DNA of 11,404 nt from Pseudomonadota bacterium (GTDB lineage Bacteria; Pseudomonadota; Gammaproteobacteria; Burkholderiales; Ferrovaceae): positions 1-11,404 of the forward strand of contig JAJZEL010000061.1 of assembly GCA_021828575.1 (NCBI GenBank), in the 5' to 3' direction. The notes beneath the pieces are model-generated. The model saw only the letters and a list, made by a program, of their open reading frames with translations. It did not search any database and was not told the DNA's origin. The position numbers and the translations under genes are program-made. Below, piece by piece: positions 7,200 through 11,404 of this stretch (the stretch's first letter is position 1; each line of letters starts with the position of its first letter).

Positions 7200-7206
7200 A
7201 CGGTCG
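7188..7206 (+). other. Stem-loop spanning the cytochrome b561 stop codon
   Basis: CGACCGTT at 7188-7195 and AACGGTCG at 7199-7206 are exact reverse complements around a three-base loop; the TGA stop (7197-7199) sits in and beside the loop. Nine bases later comes ATTTTAATTAATT, AT-rich but not a direct U-run, so it is a weak terminator at best. It may be an mRNA-processing or stability element between the cytochrome and PepSY genes. Confidence 0.35.
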
Positions 7207-7247
7207 TGACGCGATTTTAATTAATTGTTGAAACAAGAGGATATTTT

Positions 7248-7568
7248 ATGAAAAAGAACATTCGCCGGATATTCGCTCTGCTGCTTATAACGCTGTCGGG
7301 GTATGGGTACGCGGATTCTTCCTACACGCTGAAAGGCAGCCAGTATTTGAACGAGGCGTCATTGAAACTTGAGCAGGCCAGGGCCGTAGCTCAGAAAGCT
7401 TACCCCGGTGTCATCGTGGAGGAGGCGCTGGAGCACAAGCTTGGAGGGAGCGGGTTGCGTTATTCATTTGATATTCGCGCACATCACATGACACATGAGG
7501 TGGCCGTGGATGCCAAGACGGGGCAAGTACTTGAAAACGTACGCGAACCCGAAAATGACAATGATTGA
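7248..7568 (+). CDS. Small exported PepSY-domain protein
   Basis: This 106-residue protein has a clear Sec signal peptide (MKKNIRR, then FALLLITLSGYG, likely cleavage near GYA-DSS at about 22/23) and a mature chain of about 84 residues. The mature part follows the PepSY pattern: an amphipathic helix (ASLKLEQARAVAQKAYPG), a first strand VIVEEALEHK, a second GLRYSFDIRA, and the closing VAVDAKTGQVLE. It ends in an acidic tail (EPENDND). PepSY domains occur in protease inhibitors and in periplasmic parts of ferric-siderophore reductases; here the domain stands alone in the periplasm. The start is secure: AAGAGGA at 7235-7241, six bases before the ATG. It follows the cytochrome b561 gene by 48 bases and precedes exbB by 59. 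A role as partner of the cytochrome is inferred. Confidence 0.85.
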   Translation: MKKNIRRIFALLLITLSGYGYADSSYTLKGSQYLNEASLKLEQARAVAQKAYPGVIVEEALEHKLGGSGLRYSFDIRAHHMTHEVAVDAKTGQVLENVREPENDND

Positions 7569-7581
7569 CATGATCCTGTCA
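7565..7581 (+). promoter_or_regulatory. TTGACA-containing dyad between the PepSY and exbB genes
   Basis: TGACA at 7566-7570 and TGTCA at 7577-7581 flank a central GATC, giving a 16-base element that is symmetric at 14 positions. Its left side includes a perfect -35 hexamer, TTGACA at 7565-7570, overlapping the PepSY stop codon. No convincing -10 lies 16-18 bases downstream. It is a possible internal regulatory site for exbB, weakly supported. Confidence 0.2.
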
Positions 7582-7627
7582 TATTCCTGACTGAGAATAG
7601 CTTTTTATCCCAATAGGCGCTACTGGC

Positions 7628-8278
7628 ATGAACCTGTCCCACATTATTGACATCGCCAACGATTCCGGCGGCACCCTGTATCTCATGGTGGTGTTGCTGA
7701 CGCTGGCCCTCACGGTCATTATCGAACGGAGTCGTCATCTTTCCAGCATGCTGGGCAATGGGGAACGTTTGATCCAGGTTCTGCGCATCAAGAATGAAGG
7801 CGAACGCAAGAAAGGGGTCGCAGCCTTTGTGGAAAGCAGCCCAAAACTTCCCCATTTGCATTTGCTGGATGTGGCCGCTGGGGTGGCCCCGGAAGCCCAG
7901 AGAGACCGGGACTACATGGATGGCCTGCTCGAAGAGGCTGTCATGCATGAAGTGCCCAGGCTGGATCGTTCTCTCTGGGTGCTGGATACCATCATTACTT
8001 TGGCTCCGTTGTTGGGACTGTTTGGCACCATCCTCGGCATGTTCAATGCCTTTAGCGTGCTGGGTGATGGACAGAGCGCTGCTATGGAAATCACAGGCGG
8101 GATTGCCGAAGCGCTTCTTGCAACGGCGTCAGGCCTTGTGGTGGCCATGGTGGGACTGATCTTCTTCAACAGTTTGAATACCCGAATTCGCCGGGTGGTT
8201 CATCAGATGGAAACCCTGAAAGTCATGATCCTCAACCGGCCCGAAGCTGCACAGCGACTTCATCTGGTGCAGGCCTGA
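7628..8278 (+). CDS. exbB: Biopolymer transport protein ExbB (MotA/TolQ/ExbB proton channel)
   Basis: ExbB forms the pentameric inner-membrane stator that, with ExbD, uses the proton gradient to energise TonB. The 216 residues carry three membrane segments: about 16-33, 119-140 and 160-182. The family core is clear: LDTIITLAPLLGLFGTILGMFNAF (119-142) and GGIAEALLATASGLVVAM (157-174) with Glu161 in the third helix. The usual Pro of the VAIP motif is replaced (VAMVGLIFFN). The charged cytoplasmic loop between helices 1 and 2 (34-117) has normal length. The ATG has only a weak ribosome site (TAGGCG, about 11 bases away). It belongs to the receptor cluster and is followed by exbD 36 bases on. TolQ and MotA are excluded by context: the next genes are ExbD- and TonB-type. 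Confidence 0.93.
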   Translation: MNLSHIIDIANDSGGTLYLMVVLLTLALTVIIERSRHLSSMLGNGERLIQVLRIKNEGERKKGVAAFVESSPKLPHLHLLDVAAGVAPEAQRDRDYMDGLLEEAVMHEVPRLDRSLWVLDTIITLAPLLGLFGTILGMFNAFSVLGDGQSAAMEITGGIAEALLATASGLVVAMVGLIFFNSLNTRIRRVVHQMETLKVMILNRPEAAQRLHLVQA

Positions 8279-8314
8279 GAGCGGCCTCCCAGTCTGAAAG
8301 AGGAAATCTGACAT

Positions 8315-8707
8315 ATGCGTTATCTCGAGGAACGTCGGGCACGGATAGAAATCATCCCGATGATCGACATCATGTTGTTTTTGTTGGTGTTCTTTGCCAT
8401 GCTGATGCTGAAGATGATCCCTTCATCCGGGCATGTGACTCATCTGCCCACCAGCAGTACGGCCGAAACACTTCCAGTGCCGAAACTGCAGGTGGAATTG
8501 CAAGCGGACGGTTCGGTTCTGGTGGAGCATCAAATCATTCCCCTGCCAGCATTGACAGACCGCCTGAAGCAGATGGGGCCGAAGACTGCGGTGACCATCG
8601 TGGGTAGCCAGGAAGCGGATCTTCAGAAAGTGATGAAAGTGCTGGATGCCGTCAAGGGAGCGGGTGTGACCCAGATTGCACTGGCGGCCCGTCACGTGTC
8701 CCCGTAA
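8315..8707 (+). CDS. exbD: Biopolymer transport protein ExbD
   Basis: ExbD is the proton-path partner of ExbB. The 130-residue protein has a short basic cytoplasmic start (MRYLEERRARIE), one membrane helix (about 14-35, IIPMIDIMLFLLVFFAMLML) and a periplasmic domain (about 55-130). Asp18 in PMID is the conserved membrane aspartate thought to carry the proton. The periplasmic part shows the family pattern LQVELQADGSVLVEHQIIPL and a final ADLQKVMKVLDAVKGAGVTQIALAA. Ribosome site AGAGGA at 8299-8304 is ten bases before the ATG. It lies 36 bases after exbB and 18 before tonB, so the three are almost certainly co-transcribed. Confidence 0.93.
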   Translation: MRYLEERRARIEIIPMIDIMLFLLVFFAMLMLKMIPSSGHVTHLPTSSTAETLPVPKLQVELQADGSVLVEHQIIPLPALTDRLKQMGPKTAVTIVGSQEADLQKVMKVLDAVKGAGVTQIALAARHVSP

Positions 8708-8725
8708 CACTAAAGAAAAACTGAT

Positions 8726-9409
8726 ATGTCACATTCTGGAGAATTGGCAGTCCCTTCTCGTCAGGACGATCTTAAAGCCCTGTTTTATGCTCTGGGGCTG
8801 GAGGTGGTCTTGCTGGTTGTCTTGTGGGTAGCCCACATGTTGGGCTTTTTACAGGAAGAGCCCCCAGTTCGGGAGGTGGCTGTCCTCCAGCTGACCGAAG
8901 CACCGACCCCACCTGCGCCACTTGAACCGCCTGCACCGCCTCCCCCCAAGGTACAACCTGTGGTGCATCATGAAAAAGTGATGCCAGTCGTGCCTCAGCC
9001 TCAGCAGCCGGAAGTCCAGCCCACGCCTGTGGTGCCTACCGAGCCCACTCCTTTTTCCGAGAAGAAGGTACAGACTCCCCCCACTCCCCCTGCTCCCTCT
9101 GTCCAGAGCAGTCAGAAGGTGGACGAACTGACTGAATATGCTGCGAGGGTCAGGAGTGCGGTTCAGTCAGCATTGCAATATCCCGAAGCGGCACGGGAGA
9201 TGCAGTTTGTGGGGCGGACCAGAGTGGAATTCACTCTGACTGACGGACATCCTGGGCAAGCCCGGATCGTGGCCAGCAGTGGGGTCAACATGCTGGACCG
9301 TGCTGCTGTTCGGGCCGTCAGCAACGCTGATTATCCAGCCCCTCCCACCACACTCCAATCAAAGACGAAAGTATTCCAGATCTGGGTCGAATTCAACCTG
9401 GGGCAGTAA
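8726..9409 (+). CDS. tonB: Energy transducer TonB
   Basis: TonB spans the periplasm and passes the ExbB/ExbD energy to outer-membrane receptors by binding their TonB box. The 227-residue protein has a cytoplasmic start, one membrane anchor (about 18-42), a Pro-rich spacer (45-125, with PPAPLEPPAPPPPKVQP) and a C-terminal TonB domain (about 133-227). That domain shows the YP motif (LQYPEAAREMQFVGRTRVEF), DGHPGQARIVASSG, and LDRAAVRAV. The anchor lacks the SxxxH motif of Escherichia coli TonB at the aligned place: it reads A22-L-G-L-E26, with a His only near the far end (H37). Only a weak ribosome site (AAAG/GAAAAA) precedes the ATG, 18 bases after exbD. The order exbB-exbD-tonB differs from the common tonB-exbB-exbD. 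No clear terminator follows. Confidence 0.92.
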   Translation: MSHSGELAVPSRQDDLKALFYALGLEVVLLVVLWVAHMLGFLQEEPPVREVAVLQLTEAPTPPAPLEPPAPPPPKVQPVVHHEKVMPVVPQPQQPEVQPTPVVPTEPTPFSEKKVQTPPTPPAPSVQSSQKVDELTEYAARVRSAVQSALQYPEAAREMQFVGRTRVEFTLTDGHPGQARIVASSGVNMLDRAAVRAVSNADYPAPPTTLQSKTKVFQIWVEFNLGQ

Positions 9410-9508
9410 CCGTTTATTTCGACCATTCGTGTGTATCATGGTGGCATGTATCAGGGGTGAGGTTTTTGCATGACTCTGACCTGAGAGGCAACCAGCGGGG
9501 ACCGGGAG

Positions 9509-9922
9509 ATGGAAATCACGATTCATCGGGGTGTGCCCGTGGCCAGGGAAATGCGAACCCTGACTGCCGGGATGTACAACCAGGCACACGCGCTGCTCTC
9601 GAGAAGTCGAGGCGTGGTGTTCGTTCCTATTCGATCCATGCAGTTTCTCGTCATCATCGACAGTGAAGAAATGCTGTTCGTGGACCATTTGTACAAAAAC
9701 GAAGCTGCTTTGACATGGCATCTTTTCAGACCGCAGGACAGAAACGCACTGGATGAACCGGTGGTTTATGAGGCGGTGTATTACCGGGACGACTTCGAAC
9801 GGATCATGGGACGGCTTCAGGCAGAATTTCCCCAGGCACTGAAATTTGTGGCAGGAAAGGGAGGTTCAGACGAGGGGAGGGGAACGGTCATTCCCTTCCG
9901 GGGCCCTGCCGGGCGTCTCTGA
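9509..9922 (+). CDS. Uncharacterised 137-residue protein
   Basis: I do not recognise the family. The protein has no signal peptide or membrane helix and looks like a small soluble alpha/beta protein. Visible segments are an N-terminal strand (MEITIHRGVPVAREMRTL), two strands rich in Val/Phe/Ile (RGVVFVPIRSMQFLVIID, EEMLFVDHLY), an aromatic-rich middle (EPVVYEAVYYRDDFERIMGRL), and a Gly/charged tail. An in-frame stop at 9482-9484 limits the start; ATG 9509 has AGCGGGGA (9494-9501) seven bases upstream, so the start is likely. It follows tonB by 99 bases, which are non-coding with no confident promoter or terminator. Its last 57 bases overlap the end of the opposite-strand DUF423 gene. The protein-like composition and good start support a real gene; the function is unknown. 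Confidence 0.75.
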   Translation: MEITIHRGVPVAREMRTLTAGMYNQAHALLSRSRGVVFVPIRSMQFLVIIDSEEMLFVDHLYKNEAALTWHLFRPQDRNALDEPVVYEAVYYRDDFERIMGRLQAEFPQALKFVAGKGGSDEGRGTVIPFRGPAGRL

Positions 9923-10297
9923 GCCAGATCGCCAGGCCTGGTAGGCCAGCGCAACCCAGGCCGCCATCATGCATAACCCGCCTAATGGGGTGATGATGCC
10001 CAACGCCCGGATTCCCGTCAGAGTCAGCAGGTAAAGGCTTCCGGAAAAAAGCAGCACGCCCAGGGTCAGAAGCGCGACCGGAAGTCTCGCTACGTGAACA
10101 CGCCCCGCTCCCAAGGCCAGTAATGCAACAGCATGCCACATCTGGTATTCCACGGCAGTATGCCATACACCCAGTTGGTCAGGCGTGAGCAGGTGGCGTA
10201 ACCCGTGGGCACCAAATGCACCCAGTGCTACGCCAATGGCCCCCAGCAGACTTCCTGAAAGCAGAGCGCATCGGTGATGGTGTCGTCGGGCGCTCAT
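9866..10297 (-). CDS. DUF423 (YgdD/TMEM256-like) inner-membrane protein
   Basis: This 143-residue protein has four membrane helices (about 12-32, 45-64, 71-93, 97-120). It carries the DUF423 hallmarks: GAIGVALGAFGAHGLRHLL at 19-37, VEYQMWHAVALLALG at 49-63, LFSGSLYLLTLTGIRALG at 83-100 and TPLGGLCMMAAWVALA at 103-118. The family is widespread and of unknown function. The His-rich start (MSARRHHHRC) and a charged tail of about 20 residues are variable parts. Its ATG overlaps the stop of the upstream DUF3443 gene in an ATGA (10294-10297), with no ribosome site of its own, so translation is probably coupled. The tail is encoded within a 57-base convergent overlap with the 137-residue protein. 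Confidence 0.92.
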   Translation of the reverse strand: MSARRHHHRCALLSGSLLGAIGVALGAFGAHGLRHLLTPDQLGVWHTAVEYQMWHAVALLALGAGRVHVARLPVALLTLGVLLFSGSLYLLTLTGIRALGIITPLGGLCMMAAWVALAYQAWRSGSETPGRAPEGNDRSPPLV

Positions 10298-11404
10298 GGT
10301 GAATGAAAGGCCGCGATGGGTCCCGTGCCTTCGCTGACCGTGGAGCCGGACATGACCAGTGCAATGGATTGTCCGTAAAAGAAAGGCATGCCCAGATCTG
10401 CCATGGTGTTGTTTCCTGAGAGCCCAGGATCCGTGATGTCGTTCAGGGCGGTCATCCCCTGATTGATGCTATTGGTGGGGTCCATGACTCCGATTGAAAA
10501 AGGAATGCCGGTGGTCACTGTTGTGCCAGTGGAGGCGGTTCCCGTGGAAGGGATCAGCGTACCGCTGTAACTGGTGTAAGAAACGGGCGCGTAATCACCC
10601 ACCGAATTTAGGGGGATGGTTCCCGGCAAGGTCACGTAGTTCCTGTTGGAGCCGGTATCAATGAAGGAATTGGGGTACTGTGTACCGCTGGTCAGGCTTG
10701 CCGTGAAGTTTCCGTAGCTGTCTTCCTGCAGCGCAGTGAAGCTGGCGATAGAGGCCCCCGTGCCCAGTCCAATGGTAGCGGTGCCATAGGAATAACCTGC
10801 GCCAAAATTGGAGATGGCTGGCATTTGTACGATGATCCCATTAGTGTCTACAGGGAGGTAGGCTATTGGATTGGAGACGGTCTCCCCGGTGGGGGCGACA
10901 ATGCTCGTACATGAAGAACTGCTGGAACACTGGTAATAACCGCCGTTGTCCTGAATGAAAGGACCGACCCCCAGGATGCCGTTGCCACCGATGCCATAGA
11001 CCGAACCCATGTTGGAGCCAGTGGATGCGCAACTGGATGGAATGGTCAACTGATTCATATCATCGATCACTTGTATGGGAACGTTGGCCGCAGAGGTGGT
11101 CTCTCCGGTGGCCAGCTGCACCATGGCGTTATACACCCAGCCCCACGTATATGATTGCACAAAGGTGGCGCACTCTGCCAGATTTTGTCCTGACGAGGTT
11201 GCGTGAGCCAGTTGCAGCGAACCTCCGCTCACAGTGCTGGCCAATATGCGAAGTCCATAAGAGCCCGTATCCAGAATGACATGGTCGATGCTCTGGCAAT
11301 GATTGAATGTGTCGCACAGGGTGACGGTCACATAAGGAAGGTTGAGCGTGACATAGTTGATGGCAGGATTGTTGTATTGTTCCACCGTAATGAGCATCTG
11401 ATTT
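10294..11404 (-). CDS. DUF3443 family secreted protein, pepsin-like landmarks (5' end outside window)
   Basis: The frame is open through the right edge (Asn-Gln precede the Met at 11397), so the start and any signal peptide are missing; 369 codons are visible. The region LPYVTVTLCDTFNHCQSIDHV and the following DTGSYGLRIL match what I recall of DUF3443 proteins. Numbering from the Met at 11397, features resemble a two-lobed aspartic protease: ILDTGS (D43), a flap-like QSYTWGWVYN (81-90), NGILGVGPF (139-147), a second FIDTGSNRNYVTLP (D247) and a closing LGMPFFYGQSIALVMSG (335-351). Two CX5C pairs (C28/C34, C157/C163) suggest disulfides and an extracytoplasmic site. Low-complexity Gly/Ser/Thr stretches are typical of exported proteins. 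Family assignment is good; protease activity is inferred only. It is coupled to the downstream DUF423 gene. Confidence 0.85.
   Translation of the reverse strand, partial: NQMLITVEQYNNPAINYVTLNLPYVTVTLCDTFNHCQSIDHVILDTGSYGLRILASTVSGGSLQLAHATSSGQNLAECATFVQSYTWGWVYNAMVQLATGETTSAANVPIQVIDDMNQLTIPSSCASTGSNMGSVYGIGGNGILGVGPFIQDNGGYYQCSSSSSCTSIVAPTGETVSNPIAYLPVDTNGIIVQMPAISNFGAGYSYGTATIGLGTGASIASFTALQEDSYGNFTASLTSGTQYPNSFIDTGSNRNYVTLPGTIPLNSVGDYAPVSYTSYSGTLIPSTGTASTGTTVTTGIPFSIGVMDPTNSINQGMTALNDITDPGLSGNNTMADLGMPFFYGQSIALVMSGSTVSEGTGPIAAFHSP

Noticed and set aside
7591..7611. Fur-box-like AT-rich stretch before exbB
   Set aside because: GAGAATAG and TTTTTATC give only a loose match to the Fur consensus with poor symmetry.
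8900..9110. Tandem repeat in the Pro-rich part of tonB
   Set aside because: Repeated CCx-rich codons reflect the normal Pro-rich spacer of TonB; no regular repeat unit is seen.
9410..9508. Small coding frame (11 codons from 9438) or promoter between tonB and the 137-residue protein
   Set aside because: The frame is too short and lacks a ribosome site; TATCAT at 9434 has no -35 at proper spacing.

Overview
The window looks like a chromosomal segment of a Gram-negative proteobacterium, probably a betaproteobacterium. This rests on an outer-membrane TonB-dependent receptor with its ExbB-ExbD-TonB energiser, a DUF3443-type secreted protein (a family I associate mainly with Burkholderiales and relatives), and moderate GC (about 53-60 % in housekeeping-like genes, about 45 % in lines counted in the receptor gene). 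No RNA gene, insertion sequence, prophage or CRISPR array was seen. Gene density is high and no gene-free stretch exceeds 300 bases.

Layout from left to right. (1) 1-731, + strand: C-terminal half of a major facilitator superfamily transporter cut by the window edge. (2) 718-2229, - strand: CoA-acylating methylmalonate-semialdehyde dehydrogenase (mmsA), convergent with the transporter and overlapping it by 14 bases. (3) A 56-base divergent spacer that, with two flanking bases, holds a 12-bp-arm inverted repeat. (4) 2334-4169, + strand: PAS-GGDEF-EAL cyclic-di-GMP protein with both catalytic signatures intact, carrying a perfect 24-bp palindrome inside its PAS-coding part. (5) 4170-4413: non-coding leader with a short hairpin, an 8-bp-arm dyad, a candidate -10, a second small hairpin and a ribosome binding site. 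(6) 4414-9409, + strand: a six-gene transport cluster: TonB-dependent receptor, rho-independent terminator, cytochrome b561, exported PepSY protein, ExbB, ExbD, TonB. (7) 9509-9922, + strand: an unrecognised 137-residue protein. (8) 9866-11404, - strand: DUF423 membrane protein translationally coupled (ATGA overlap) to an upstream DUF3443 protein whose start lies beyond the window.

The central cluster reads as a self-contained outer-membrane uptake machine: the receptor binds a substrate (probably an iron chelate, inferred), and ExbB/ExbD/TonB supply proton-motive force from the inner membrane. Between them sit a four-helix b-type cytochrome and a periplasmic PepSY protein that could reduce the imported chelate in the periplasm. 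This arrangement resembles the parts of a PepSY-TM ferric-siderophore reductase (FoxB/PiuB type) encoded as separate proteins. An intrinsic terminator directly after the receptor probably sets a high receptor-to-energiser ratio. The other noteworthy observation is that the DUF3443 protein has the full landmark order of a two-lobed pepsin-like aspartic protease, including two DTGS motifs.
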